Of a DNA stretch of 64,000 nt, positions 43,360 to 56,213 are shown one piece after another. The position numbers were made by a program, and so were the translations under genes. Position 1 is the first letter of the stretch. Each line of letters begins with the position of its first letter. The DNA lies in contig NC_088300.1 of NCBI RefSeq assembly GCF_032854445.1, positions 52,054,984-52,118,983 on the forward strand, read 5' to 3'. Under the pieces are notes generated by a model. It worked only from the letters and a program-made list of their open reading frames with translations, had not been told where the DNA came from and searched no databases. Source of the stretch: Liolophura sinensis (lineage: Eukaryota > Mollusca > Polyplacophora > Chitonida > Chitonidae).

Positions 43360-43650
43360 AGTGTGTGCTTGGGGTTTAACGTCGTACTCAACAATTTTTC
43401 AGTCAAAATGACGACGAAGGAATCCTTAGGGTGCATGTACGTGTAATGTGCCTCCTTGTTGCAGGACGGATTTCCACCGCTCTTTTATTTAGTGCTGCTT
43501 CACTGGGACGACTTACTGAAGGCAACTAAGCCGCCCCGCCAGAGCCATTATACTGATACGGGTCAACCAGTCGTTGGACTATCCCCTTCATGCTGAACGC
43601 AGTTACAACTTCCTCTTTTAAAGTCTTAGGGTGTGACTCGATCAAGGATT
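43360..43650 (-). repeat. SINE family B, minus copy
   Basis: Reads TGCTTGGGGTTTAACGTCGT, ACTCAACAATTTTTCAGTCA, CGGGTCAACCAGTCGTTGG and TGTGACTCGATCAAGGATTC. It is the reverse complement of the element at 33348-33712 with the tRNA head incomplete. Confidence 0.9.
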
Positions 43651-44689
43651 CAACGAAACAGTTACAGTTACTGGGCCAAACAAACATTGGCGGAAAGCAC
43701 ATAAGACAACACATATGTTAGGTGTACAGTGAATCCTAGCTCTAACCCTTATTATCTGCCAGCAGTGTAGTCTTTTTTCCCTCGTGGGTGTTTTACGGTA
43801 TGCCAAGGTTATTTCAGCATTTCAATAGAACACTACAACATGAACTATCTTCTGTATACCATAAATCATCGACAAATTCGACCACAAATACAGTACATGT
43901 GTTTACGTATTAAAAGAATGTTGCGCTCATACATATGGGTAGGTTGTTTTATCCACGTGCCGTTATCCAAGCAACAGAGTTTTTTTTCGTGATAATGTGA
44001 GGAGTTCTGATTTAAATTGCATTTCACGTATCTTTTACTTGTCGAATTTGTTGATTTTTGAAATTTAACTACAAATAACTGAATAAATAATACTAATAAA
44101 GACACTGCGGCGGTCAAGTGGTTAAAATGTCCAGGCTCCAAAACGAGTGTCCACAGAATATAACATTGGTGATATTGAACGCATTATAAACCTATATCAA
44201 TATCTCGGCTCGGTGCTCATGTATACAGCGTAAAGAGCAGGCAACGCAAGTATACAGCGCCCAGTTGTTCAAATGTTCCACTTGTTAGAGCCAGTGCGAA
44301 TTGTATTAAAAGTTAAATTCTGACTAACGGTTTTGCCTTTAAGCTGTATCAAAAGTGTTCGTGCATTTATACAGCTTTTGGGGCTAAATTAACGTTTAAG
44401 CGAGAAAAAAATCATTTATCAATATTTTTCATTCATGTTGATAATCGCTGATTCGCTCACCACCCCAACCTTCCCACATAGAGTAAGTATGATGTTTACA
44501 GTGTGAAGGCAAACAAACGCCTTTCTTATGATCAACTCCCACTGGGTCTCAACAAGACAAAATTCAAAAAGATTCCCCACTTGTTGATGTTGATTCTGCT
44601 TAGGATCGACTGCATATATCAAGCTCATTAAATTGACCGAGGGGACATGCATCCAGCCGATTCATTTGACGGCGGTCTGTATATGTATA
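43651..44689. other. Spacer; nothing recognised
   Basis: No supported feature. Confidence 0.3.
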
Positions 44690-44975
44690 CAACGCCTATA
44701 TTCAGCGGACTGGTTTGGGTTCAATACCGGTCTTGGACAGGCAATTCTCAGTGCCGGTACGCTCGTACATGGGCAGTCGACAGCGCTCGAGCCTGTGGTC
44801 ATTGGCGCAAACTTACATTCGATGAAGACCACCATTTTGCCATTTGTATATATGTCTCGTGGAGAAGTTCGTCGGTATCTTGCCAAACGTCAGTGCTTTA
44901 ATTGGTTTATTTCTGGCCACTCCGGTTTCCTCACCCATAAAATTGTCCCACCATAATAAAATTAAAGAAATAAAA
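44690..44975 (+). repeat. SINE family C
   Basis: The B-box region TGGGTTCAATACCGGTCTTG is followed by the core TCGTCGGTATCTTGCCAAAC then GGCCACTCCGGTTTCCTCAC, and by an A-rich tail (AATAAAATTAAAGAAATAAA). The overlapping 107-codon frame is not a gene. Confidence 0.75.
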
Positions 44976-45442
44976 GCTTGAGTATTTGGTGTGTTAAAAC
45001 TAACATTCGAATAAATATTCAGTTGACAACGGTTTATGTCTATGTATAAAGGTCACGTAGCATGTTTTGGATATGCTTATAAACTACATACACCCACACA
45101 AACACGCAATAAAAAATTACTAGAAATACCCACTGAGAATGTTTTATTCCACTTTAGTGAATGTAATACAAAGCATATAATGGTTTATGACAGGCATACG
45201 CGCTGTTTGCAAACTGGCAAATATTCAAACTTCCAAGTAAACCCACATATTATTCGAAAACGAAGGTCGTTAACAAAGCTGTATACATGTACGGCCTACT
45301 TTCACCCTCTACAAAACATGCAGACGTGCTCATGGCTTTATGGGTTGGTAATATAGTCAATGAATACATGATTTAATTTCATCATATACTAGTAACATAA
45401 GGCTGATTCTAACATGAAGAGTATAGAGAAATGCAGCACACA
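44976..45442. other. Spacer; nothing recognised
   Basis: No supported feature. Confidence 0.3.
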
Positions 45443-45694
45443 TACAGGGTGGAGCAAAAGTCTGGACCCATAGGCAATTTACTATATACGAATTTTCAGT
45501 TTACAACAAGTGTTCGAACTGACTTCCACCTTCCTCCAAACACTTTCTTAAATCGATCCATTTCACGTTCAATCCATTTCCCTGGAAATGTGGTGTCATG
45601 AAAATTATACATGATACTTAAATGATTAAAATTATGTTAAAAATAAATGAAAACAAATTCTATAGTAAACTGCTTACGTTTGCTCCACCATGTA
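45443..45694 (-). mobile_element. Short Tc1/mariner-type deletion element with transposase C-terminus
   Basis: Ends are imperfect inverted repeats: TACAGGGTGGAGCAAAAGT (45443-45461) and, at the right, the reverse complement of TACATGGTGGAGCAAACGT, both bounded by TA. On the minus strand, before a stop codon near 45496, the frame reads WIDLRKCLEEGGSQFEHLL, which resembles the C-terminal end of mariner-like transposases. The rest of the transposase is gone, so this is a 252-bp internally deleted, non-autonomous copy. Confidence 0.7.
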
Positions 45695-46963
45695 CATAGG
45701 ACCTACATATATATACATTATAAATTAAATGCATATCCGCATGTTTGACAGATTACATCCTTTTTTTGTACATAAAATGGTAGGTTACACGATGAACCAA
45801 TAATTAAGATGCACGTTTGTCAACACACACCTATGCAGATGCATGATGTATAGCTATTGCTGATAATAAAATAACATATGTTCAGACAACTGGAACGCAC
45901 AAGCTGTATGTACCTATATGGGATTCCTAAAATTACCAAAATCAGTACCAAAATAAACTTAAATAATAGCGAACAGATCTGTACAGAAATAACATAAAAT
46001 ACGTGCGCATTTTGGCTCAACAATCTAACATATAGCATTCCTTTCACAGCGAGTTACAAATATTTCTATGTACATGACTCGAGGGACAAGATTTAAAGTT
46101 TACACTTATTCTACATTACGTTAAGGTAACCTTTACACTGCATATATTGGCCAGTTATAGAGTATACATGTAGCCCAAGTACCATGATTGGTGCATTACT
46201 GCATGGTTCGTAAACATCAGACCTAAAAACTTATATGACAATGTACATATACTATACAAAACAAACACAGACTATACGAAAATTCAAATAAATATACAAA
46301 ACCACTTGCTTTTCATTAACAGCAAGGTAAAAAATTAACATGAGCATTACAAAAGTCTTTGTTTTGAAAAGATCTACCAAAGCCATGGTGTTGAAAACTC
46401 TTCAAAGTATACACATTACAGAAAAAATCCAATCTTACTTAATGTTTAAAAACACTGAACAGTTCTAATTTGTACTTACAGTATCATCATTGAAGACAGT
46501 GTATATTCTTTCCTCCGCAAGTTGTAAAAAGGTCTCAGAACGAAAAAAAAGTTGTATGCAATGTAGTTGCTAGTTGAAACGAAATGCCTATACTCAGACC
46601 CATTCTTATCAAATAATACACAAAACAATATCTTTTCTTAATTCAAAAAAAAGTTAAACGGATCTGTTAACAAATGGTATCATCGATGAATAAACTGTGT
46701 TTTCTTTCCTTCGCAACAAAGTCATTATATTCTAGTCGCACTATTTAAATTCCATAAAGCACCTTTTTCCCCTCACTCCATGAATCGATCCTATTTTCAC
46801 ATGGGTCACCTGCTTTTAGCAGGTCTCCTCTCGTGAAATGAAGACAAAAGATGTGAGTATATATTCTTGGTACTTGAGAGTCTTCAACAGTTAACCTGAT
46901 AAAACAGTGACCATTTAGAGATTTCAGTTTGAGGCGATATGTCCAGAAGACCAGACTGAAGAT
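45695..46963. other. 3' region of the minus-strand orphan gene and spacer
   Basis: The part next to 46964 is probably its 3' UTR; I found no unambiguous poly(A) signal. The words TCTATGTACATGACTCGAGG (46061) and TCTATGTACATGGCTCGAGG (41030) are shared with the DUSP promoter side. Confidence 0.35.
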
Positions 46964-48417
46964 TCACAGAGAAGCCGTACTGTCGTTGTCCGACCCTGAG
47001 TAAGCGCTGTCACACTCATAGCTCCCAGGGCTGGGCAGTTCGATTTGTGAGTGCCGCCAGAAGTTGTCATTCCTCAGATCCACGGGGTAGGAGGGCACCC
47101 ACCTACATGGAGATTGTGAGAAATCATGGTGAGAACTTGCTGACTGCTTCTCGGTGAGTTAAGAGTTGATCCCGACCGGTTTTGGGCTGGTTGACAAGGG
47201 TTCCATGTGGTCTGCGTTAGTGTAAGGGTCAGATAAGCCAACGGACGTCTGCATTTGTTTCTTTAACTGAGATAACTTTTTCCTGTGTTTTAACCCTTCG
47301 TTGTGGATGCCCATCTGATACTGCGAATTCACCAAACCAATCGCAGATTTTCGCAGCGGAGCCATACCGTGTTGTCATTTGTCGCCTTGTGGGCCGAGTC
47401 GGCTTTGTGGTCTTAAAGAACCGTTCACTTGGGGTGCTTCCAGAGGTACCTCGGACACAGGGCTTCACGTTGAAATGGGCGGGTGGTTCACTCGACAGTG
47501 CTGAGGGGGGTGGCAGAGCTGAGTCAAAGAATGGACCGTTGCTCGCTGATGTAGATCCCGTTAATCCATACCGTTTAGGAAGCGACCAGTCAGGTGTGCC
47601 CATAACTCGTCCATGCAGAGGCCCTATTGCCTGGCCGATGGACTGGTGTACAGGTATCTTTTCATCAGAGTTCCCCAGATCACGACTGAGAATGGACAGG
47701 ATTCCATTTACAATATGGTTCCTGTTTGTTGATTTGCTCAAGAAATTATTGTCCAGATCTTTAATTTCACCAGTTTCTCTGGTGGACCCAATATCCCTGC
47801 CAGGGTACATGTCTGCTTGATATACTGGTGTGCCAACGAGGACATCTGTTTCACACGCTGTTAGTGGACTGTCGTGGCTCCCAAGGCCAGGCCGCCTTTC
47901 GTGAATTACTTCCATGGGTAAACTTTCCTGTAGATGATTCATATTGAATACCGCGTTTGTCAGTGTATGTGCGGGTTGTAATTCATGACCAGTTAGGCGA
48001 TTTCTGTAGCAATTACTGCCGACATCGGTATACCTGCGTCCTAACACGGCTCTCGATCGCATGGTGCAATACCTGAAATCTTGTTGCATGGTCTATATGC
48101 ATATATAGAACAGGCACTCGATTGCTTGATCTGTGGTTGTCTGAGGCTCTTTCGTAATTTGTTGCATGAACGATCCGTGTCTTACCGAGAACTCCACACA
48201 AGTGATCCAGCGACGGTTTCACACAATTTAGTAAATCACGTCACAGGAGGTTTGCCAAGTCAGACAATCTCGTAAAGATAATGTCATGTCTATTTTTAGC
48301 TGGGGAACTCCTTCAGAAGCCCCCGTCCACTGCAGTTGTAGTTTTCCTCTGAAGCAAAATCCCCATGCAGTGTCCAGCTCATACTTACACCGCCTTAATT
48401 GCGAGTGTCACAAACAT
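46964..48417 (-). CDS. Orphan protein of 290 residues, complete three-exon gene
   Basis: Exons 48389-48417 (coding part), 47368-48072 and 46964-47102 join with matching phases (GT|G and CG|G). The first donor GGCGGT|GTAAGT is near perfect; acceptors are GATTTCAG and CATGTAG. The ATG at 48417 is the first ATG after the predicted cap site. The protein (MFVTLAIKAVYCTMRSRAVL start) looks largely disordered, rich in Ser, Thr, Pro and Arg. It has a possibly ordered patch NRNHIVNGILSILSRDLG and a conserved-looking C-terminus WVPSYPVDLRNDNFWRHSQI followed by an acidic/serine tail ending SGSDNDSTASL. No signal peptide or known domain is seen; nuclear or cytosolic regulatory protein is a guess. The frame of exon 2 runs past its donor to a stop at 47229, but the spliced form better explains the coding third exon. 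Confidence 0.72.
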
Positions 48418-48564
48418 TAACTGGTAGTACTAAGCCGTTTGAAATCGACAAAAAACTATGCCTTGTGAGATAATTTCGGGTTAGTGGCTTTTCAGACTGC
48501 AGAATTGCTGTGCTAAGCGTCGCAATGACGATAGCGTTCAGTTCTGCCAAGCTGTCGTCATGGC

Positions 48565-48572
48565 TATTTATA
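48565..48572 (-). promoter_or_regulatory. TATA box of the orphan gene
   Basis: TATAAATA on the minus strand (CTATTTATAG on the plus) lies about 150 bases upstream of the ATG and predicts initiation near 48535-48542. A short GC-rich patch (GAGCGCGCGGGGCAGGGGGG) lies just upstream at about 48608. No ATG occurs between the predicted cap site and 48417. Confidence 0.6.
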
Positions 48573-48659
48573 GATATGCTGAAATCCCCTTTCGTAGCGC
48601 TTGTTCGAGCGCGCGGGGCAGGGGGGTTCCCCTCCTAGAGTGCGCGTCGCTCAGCACAG

Positions 48660-51360
48660 CATGTAGGTCATGCGCTGTAAAGATTTCATGCATATATACA
48701 CATGACGTAAACAATGAAATCCTATTCGGGTTGGCGAAATCAGAATCTTCATATATATTAACGCTTACGCTGCATTTGGGTACACGAGCTCAAATTGACA
48801 TGCAAAATCGAACAGCACCCCTAATGTCTTATAGCTTCACGTGGTACAGAGGCATTAAAAATGCACTGACAAATCTAGCCCATCAAGCCGTATACGGGTA
48901 CTACACTACAGAATCCAGCTCGATGTGCTAGTACAAAATCATGTCAAACTCCACGTAAAATTCCAGTGGCGAATGTATGTGTATTTTAGTGCGTGAAACG
49001 ACCAACACACGTTACTAACATTATATCTTTGAAAATTACGTGAGTAGGCTACACAGTTCGTAACACCAATCAAACGGCTAAATCGTTTATAAAATGCATG
49101 CGGGTTGCTTATGTTATATGGCTGTACAGTGATGAGTTTAGTGACAAAAAGAGCTCAAAATGTAATCTAACTAAAAATGGTATAGTACCAGTATCCAAAG
49201 TTGTATATTTAACCAGGCACAGAGAAGAAAAATCAAACATGGATTATGCCGTACTGCTACAGAAAACGGTGAGAATAAAGCATGCTTTCTTCAGATGTCA
49301 AAGCTTGTTGAGGATCGCAACACACATCGCTGTTTAGCTAGAGGTGCCGCGGAGCTATATTAAACAATAGAGGCACCAAAGAAATTCTGTGATAAAGAGT
49401 AAATGTCCTATATAGAAGAAACTTTGGCTAGTTTCGTGAAGTATACACATATCTGTATAGGCCTAATAACCAAGCCCTTTATATTTTGGCAACTTTCAGA
49501 TTCAATTTTACCTGAAATATGCTGACACAGGATGCCTGTTTAAAACACCTTTTTCTTTAGAGAAATGTTAACACTGTGTGAAGTTCAATAATTTGCTTCA
49601 CCCCAACCGATAACCCTTAAAGTCTTAACCAAAATCACTTCAGGCCGTACATTTTATTTCACATCTTTCTTAATAACTTGCAAAAATCTATGTGTGAATA
49701 TTTCTCAACTGATGTTATGATCGAACTAAATAAAAAAATATGTACATGGCTGAATAAAAAAAGGCAAATTCTGTTATTAGCATATTTTTTTCATGTTATA
49801 TTTCTATTTCTTCCATGTAGGTCTACCATTTTTTTCTGCGGAGCTGTTGGAGATAGTGGGGGTGCGGATGGTGGCGGTGGTAAGGACCTCCTGCCAACTT
49901 CCCCCACCCACCATCCCAGATATGCAGTTTGAATTAAGGCGGGATACACAGGCTTTTCGGCAGCACGTTATTGTATAGTTTTTGGGGTCAAGGTAGCACA
50001 ACTGTGCATTATCCAAGCCACACAAGTGAGGGTCCAGGGCTGCCAAGGCCCCGAAAGTTTCTGACCTTTCACGTAGCAATTTTGGTTCTTATACTGATGT
50101 AGGGCGTCTAAGCAGACATTGGTTTACCAAGCAATCATCCACCATAAATTTACGTTAATAATCGCAGCCCAATTCCAGAACAACATTCAACACAAGGGTG
50201 TCTTCATCCCCCTTCCCCCCGGTTTCACCGCCCATGAGGATACTAAACCTGTATCTTAATTTAACTTAGACCCTCTCTTTGACAGAAGGTAAGGCAAAAA
50301 GATGATCATTAATTTCAAGTTAATGTCACAAGTTTGAAATTATCCGTTAAACCGTGTTAATGGGTCTATGCATGTGTGCACTTTCAACAAGCCCTGTGTC
50401 TATGTTCAAACAAGTCTATTGGCAATATGCCTTACACAAATGGTGTACATGTATATAGGCTCTCTTGTGCCTGTCTTTGGGTTCTAGAGGCATCTCAGAG
50501 GCCTAATAATTATAGGCATCCACTCATTTGAACTAACAAAAAATCCAGTTATACAGGCTAAAGTTGGTTTCACTTTTAGTTTTACTTTCATTGCGTAGGC
50601 GTATTATATAATCAGGCCTATACTCAAGTTTCACTTATCGCCATTGGACCGCATTGTAGGTGCATGCATACACTGCAATTTACATTGCAATTTATTGAGA
50701 TTATATATAGAATCTGTAGACTCTCTGAAAGACACTGAAAATAACACACTTAGGCCCCAGATTGTACATATATGATAATGCGGTCCGTTCAGGTACGGCA
50801 GACCTATTGTTCTATGCAGCATGGCTGTTTTACACTTCTGATTGTATCAAGTGCATAAGAACTATAAAACACAGTCATATCGCATAGAATCAGTCTACTC
50901 CTAAAGCCTGAAGTCAGTAATAAAATAGCTCAAAAATCGTCAGTGCACACACACATATATGCATATATATATGATTCAACCTCAAAACCGTGTTTGAATA
51001 CCAATAAAGCAGAATTTTTTATTGGGCCCACTAATTGTTACTTTAGATCAGCCTCTACAATGCGTGTCAATGGCAAATGGATGTCCTTCGTGCTGGAGCA
51101 CACAGGGGTGTTACTACTGTTGACAAACTTACCTCGTACAGCTAGCGCCCTCCATCGCGGTAGTTTCGTACTAACAGAAACTCTTGGTTCTAAACTATTT
51201 AACTGTGATTGTGTTTAATGTAGGCCATATTTTGGTTTAAATTTAACACTTATTAACATTCCAAGATACTTATGCTGTGTTGTTTCCGCAATATTATCTA
51301 CGATGTCGTGGCTTTCATAATGCCGATTAGCTCTGTACAGTTTATTGTAGCAACAAGAAA
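48660..51360. other. Spacer between divergent orphan gene and LRRC72
   Basis: Unique AT-rich sequence. Frames such as 48560-48931 and 49804-50079 show no domain or splice context. The LRRC72 promoter must lie near 51200-51350 but has no clear TATA box. Confidence 0.35.
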
Positions 51361-54300
51361 ATGGCGGCCACGAAAGTTGATGAGGTTCGTTTTTATAATG
51401 AAAATCCTGGTTTATTTCTTTTTCTTTTGATGTACACTTACATCGCAACAATCTGGATTAGGTTGGTTTTATGCAGAAATTTCTTTTAGTTTGAAATGTT
51501 TTTTGTTTCAGAAACAGCCATCTCTGTAAATAAACAATCGTCTACGGTAGAGGTACGCCAGCCTGAAGCCGAGCTCGGCCATTGGTCATTTGACTCAATG
51601 TTGATTCTATTTGAATAAAAATACCACGAGTAACAAGTGCCTGGTTTGTATAGCATGTAAACAAACGAACGTGTTTCCATTTTCAGCTGATAAAAGTTCA
51701 GATGGATAAGAAAGGCACCAAAAGAGACATAGACTTGCGTGAAATTTATCTTGCAAACAGGTAAGTGAAATTGTGATAAGTTTAGTCCAATCTTGAAGGC
51801 TTAAATATGCTTCACCGAGTTAAATTAATGTCAACGTAAGCTTTTAAAATATTGCATTATGACGGCAATAGAAAGTATAAAATGGAAGAAAAGATTAAGT
51901 ACCTGGTACTGGTAATTATTAAATAGTGCCTTTATGACTGTAAGGTGCCCGATTGCATAACTGAGAAATTCTGGTCTGCACAGTGCATGTTGGAAAAAAG
52001 GGATTTCTTATATTTGCACACGCAACTGGGAATTTTTGAGCGTTATCAAACATGTGAACCAATGGCGGGTACTTAGAACTTTATTTGGTGGTAGTTATTG
52101 GTGAAATATTTGTCAACCCAACTACACTGACAAGTAGATTTAGAAATATTTGGATATGCCATTATCTTGGCTGTTCAAGCTCTAGTCAGAGACCCCACCA
52201 TTTGCCGAAGTGGTGAGAAACAGATTAACACCACAAATTATGTGTGTCGATGAGAAGGGGAGGTGCTACATAAATGAGGTGGATTTGACCAGCCACAGGT
52301 ACATGGAGTGCTTACTCACACTGTAGTCTGTTCCTGACCACTTCAGCAAATGACTAGGGTTGAGCACCTATGAATATGACACAAAAATATATATCTCAGT
52401 CTACCAGTCAATGTACAAGGATACATATATAGTTTTTGTGTGAAGTCATATTTTGTTTGTTGTTCTTCACCTCTCACAATTTCCTATGATACACACACTT
52501 CACTGCATGTGCAACTGTACTTATTCTTCTATTCAGGGATATCAAAGACATACAAGACTTAGCAAGATTTCGGAATCTGAAATACCTCTGGTTAAATGGA
52601 AACAAGGTAGGACGTATTGGAAGTTTTTAAAGTTATATATGGTCAGGGGTCAAAATGTTTGATATTTTGATTTCATCAGAATGATGACCTTGCCAAAAAA
52701 TTTAGGTCATCCAATATAATGTGAAGGTGTGAAATGTATTAAATTATATTTATATCATTGTGAAATAACAAGGAGGTGGATAATATAAATGAAACTATGA
52801 CATGTGTCTGGAATTATAAATATTTACATGATAGAAAGTTATCTTTGGGATGACCTGGGCTTGATATGAGGTCATGATATTAAATTAACTTTGCACCTGG
52901 TATTTCTCAGTTGATTTCTTGCATTCTGTACTGGTTATTTTAGTTGTTTAAATAGATTTTTGTGTTCTGCATTTTAGGAAAAAGTATGAGTAGATATGAG
53001 AATGATTTAATTATTTATTTAATGTGATGATAGATTTGCACCATACACAAAAGGACTTTTCATCTATACGATGGTCTGCAGTTTCATGGGTGGAGAAAAC
53101 CAGGGTGCCTAGAGTAAAGCACAAACCTAGCTTTGGCAAGGCATAGACTAACTTTCCATGGTGTGAAGTGCAGATTTATAAGCTGTATTGGTGTCAGGGA
53201 AGTGTCTTTTACAAATGTAAGACTTCCCTAACATTTCCCAGAGCTCCTTTGACTGTTTAATGCAGGCCACAGGAACTGATTATAATGAGAGCTGGGGAAA
53301 ACAGCAAGGCCAGGATTGAGCTCCTGCTTTATATGTGTAGATGATCATGAGTGATAATACTGGCTAACAGAAAATTAACAGTAGTTTTGTCTCAAAAATA
53401 TAACACTTAGAACTAATCTTAGGCATTTTAATTTTTAATGGTTAGCTATAACATGTAAAGAGGCCATACTGGAAATTTTTGACAAATAAATCAATCAGCA
53501 CAAATCCATGTGAATTTTCAGTTATTTTAAAATAGCCCAACTAATTACCTTTCTCAAAATATCAACCTCATCTACACAAATATCACTGCTCAATATTGAT
53601 AATAAAGTTCCTAAAATTTATAAAGCGAGCGGCATTATAACTATTTTCACGATAAGTAGTGCAAATACCAGTCTGATCTGTGGTGATAGGCAATATTTTC
53701 ATCTATTCTTGGTAGATATAGAAAATGTGATGTGATTACCAAAAGAAATGTCTAAAATATGTATAGTCTCTTTAATGGCACTATCTTTAACTTATCCCTT
53801 ATTTAATTCTTTTTTCAGCTGAGGAGAATATCTTGCCTCAGTCAGAACTTTCGTCTCGCTGAGCTCTACTTACAGAACAACCAGCTAGTGGAAATTACTG
53901 GTGCCTTACAACACCTCACAAGTTTACAGGTTCTTATGCTACATAATAATCAACTGACAGATCTACAGGGTGTCATCCGAGAATTCAGCAAGATGGGCAA
54001 TCTCAAGACTCTTAGTAGGTCACTTATGTTAAAATTATGTGCTATATATATGCAGGCGAAAGTTAAACCTAATTCTACAATTACATGAATAATTAATGGG
54101 AGAAGTTTGATCAGGCCAGTGCTACAAGATCTGGTACTTCAGTAATGTAGCACCACAGGGTTTATTTCATTGATTTGATTTGATAGGATTCATTTTTAAT
54201 TAAAATTGTGCATTTTATACAATGGCAGACAGGTTTGGTTTATGATCAGAGGAACCAGTCGACTTTATTTTGTAGCAGAAACCAAAACTTATGGTTGTGG

Positions 54301-56092
54301 TTGCTTGTTGCGGAAACATCGGAGGTTGCATTGGTTTGTAATAATCTTCATCTAAGTTATTGATATTTAACTCATTATTTTCAGATCTGTTTGATAACCC
54401 CATTGCACAAGAACCAGATTACAGAATATTTGTGATTAAGAATTTGCCCAAACTAGAGTTGCTTGACAGAAGAGGTGAGTGTTGGTTTAATTTGTATCAG
54501 ATTTAAAACTGTTCTGCATTGTTTGTTGGGTTTTTTTTTCTTTGTATTTAAGAATGTTTTACTTGTGACAGATATGATAAGATCTGGAAACTATATAGAG
54601 CCCTACAGGAAGCAAAGACAAGTTCACTCAAGTGGGAAAGTTTTCAAAATACGTGATACAAGGTGTAACATATTGCCATAGAGTGTGCTGCATTTTTAGG
54701 ATGTGATAGCAATCCTGCAGCTTGTTCATACTGAGTACGAGAAGAGACTTGTGACACTGGTTTAAGTATTTGTTTATCCTGAAATTTTAATGTCAAAACT
54801 ATTTTCCGTTAGGTGTATTTTCAACATAAAAGTGAAAAAACCCCAAACAATTGTAAGTTTCATACCCAATTTCTATACGAATCTGGCCTAATACTGTGAC
54901 AGCCACAACCTCGAATACCTAAACATGAAACCTCAGATGGATTGGAATCCTGCTTTCCAGAGTGCTGTGGAGTGTGCATTCTGAACTAGAATTATTCACG
55001 GAATATGTGTATTGATTTATTTTACATTGGTCACAGAGGTGTCCCGAGAAGAACAGAAGGAAGCTAAGGCAATGTACAGTGAACGCAGTCAGGTGGTCAG
55101 CCGCTCAATAGCTTTTGGGAGGAGAGCTCCACCCTTCCCTAGTAAGACATCACATCAGAACAAGAGTTATCTCCCCAGGGTTTTCCTTGCAGGTAAGTTC
55201 AACTACTGTTCTCGAGCATTTTTCTTATTTTTTTTTTTTAAATACATTTAACTTAACATTTCACCTCCTGCTTCTCATTTATTAGATGTGTGAAAAGCTG
55301 TTTCAAACGTGTTTATTTTTCTTGAAATAATATTCATCTAGTTGTAATTTCCTGCCTTTTTTTATTTTTCTAGATACCACGTATTTGGGGAACAGCTTTT
55401 ATCGAGACAAGTGAGTACAATGATTTAAATGTTGAATCTATGTGTATGTACGGTGTCTTACACGAGAAACCTTTGTAACATATCCAGAGTGTTTCCTTCC
55501 AAAATGGTGCACTACTAGCGAATTGTCTAATACCTTCAAGTTACAAATGTGCACAGTGTAAAGTGACAGCAAGGACAATTATACACTAACGTCTTACTTA
55601 CTTTATCTGATTAGTACACTCAAGAATTTTTCACTTATATTTTGGTGATCAAGTTTAGGAAAGCTAGGCAGAGCCCAGTGTACCCCACCGCTCTTCCCTT
55701 CCCGGAAAACATGCTAGCATAAAGGATGAGATTGAGTCGCAAGAGTTGGATTTGAAACACGATACATTGTTGATGTTGTGCGCTACAATTCATTTTCGAT
55801 GCAAAAAATGGAAATATATGGGAAATATACTTGAGTATAATGCAAAACACCAAAAGAGATAAATACACCAATGAGATCAATAAAGAAATGAACTTGTCCC
55901 ATATTAATCACGCTTTTCTGTTGTAGTCCACCATTTGACAGCAAGGAAGAGGCTGTCCTGGCCAGGAGGTCACAGAACATGGTTTCCCTGTTCACGTATT
56001 TCGACTGGACAAAGCTTCCTCGAATACAAGAACGGAGAATGGCAGACAAGCCATTTGAGTCCCCGGAGCTCATAACTCATGTGTACAGATAA
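51361..56092 (+). CDS. LRRC72 leucine-rich repeat protein
   Basis: Nine phase-consistent exons: 51361-51409, 51512-51552, 51687-51760, 52537-52606, 53819-54014, 54385-54474, 55037-55192, 55374-55410 and 55927-56092. They encode 292 residues (human LRRC72 287). Leucine-rich repeats of the SDS22-like type span about residues 43-165: LREIYLANRDIKDIQDLARF, LKYLWLNGNKLRRISCLSQ, LAELYLQNNQLVEITGALQH, LQVLMLHNNQLTDLQGVI and LKTLNLFDNPIAQEPDYRIF. The cap LPKLELLDRR follows. The tail VVSRSIAFGRRAPPF and the ending MVSLFTYFDWTKLPRIQERR match LRRC72 specifically. Its function is poorly known; relatives of this architecture are often axonemal. Exon 1 (AAGAAAATGGCG) and its weak donor CCTG|GTTTAT are the least certain part. 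Confidence 0.92.
53030..53330 (-). repeat. SINE family C, old copy in LRRC72 intron 4
   Basis: CATGGGTGGAGAAAACCAGG, GTGCCTAGAGTAAAGCACAA and CTAGCTTTGGCAAGGCAT form the reverse complement of the family-C core. Strongly diverged. Confidence 0.6.
55605..55765 (-). repeat. SINE family A, old copy in LRRC72 intron 8
   Basis: TAGTACACTCAAGAATTTTT, CTAGGCAGAGCCCAGTGTAC and GAGTTGGATTTGAAACACGA follow the family-A order with many changes. Confidence 0.6.
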
Positions 56093-56207
56093 TCTCTGTC
56101 CCATGCCTGTGTCTACTACAGTTTAATTTCACATGAATGTCCCACCATGGTCATTTAATACTTGTTTCTACAGATTTCAGTGTACATCCATTCATCAGTA
56201 CATGAAT

Positions 56208-56213
56208 AATAAA
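56208..56213 (+). terminator. Poly(A) signal AATAAA of LRRC72
   Basis: AATAAA 116 bases after the LRRC72 stop codon. Later A-rich sequences near 56600 could be alternative ends. Confidence 0.5.

Noticed and set aside
44633-44956. Plus-strand frame of 107 codons with overlapping frames
   Set aside because: Lies across a family-C SINE.
47159-48089. Unspliced 286-codon frame ending at 47229, and the overlapping 68-codon frame at 47159-47365
   Set aside because: Splicing at CG|GTATGG (47368) to 47102 keeps the frame and joins a clearly coding last exon; the unspliced endings have no such support.
48560-48931. Plus-strand frame of 123 codons
   Set aside because: Opposite to the promoter of the orphan gene; no domain, no splice sites, composition of non-coding DNA.
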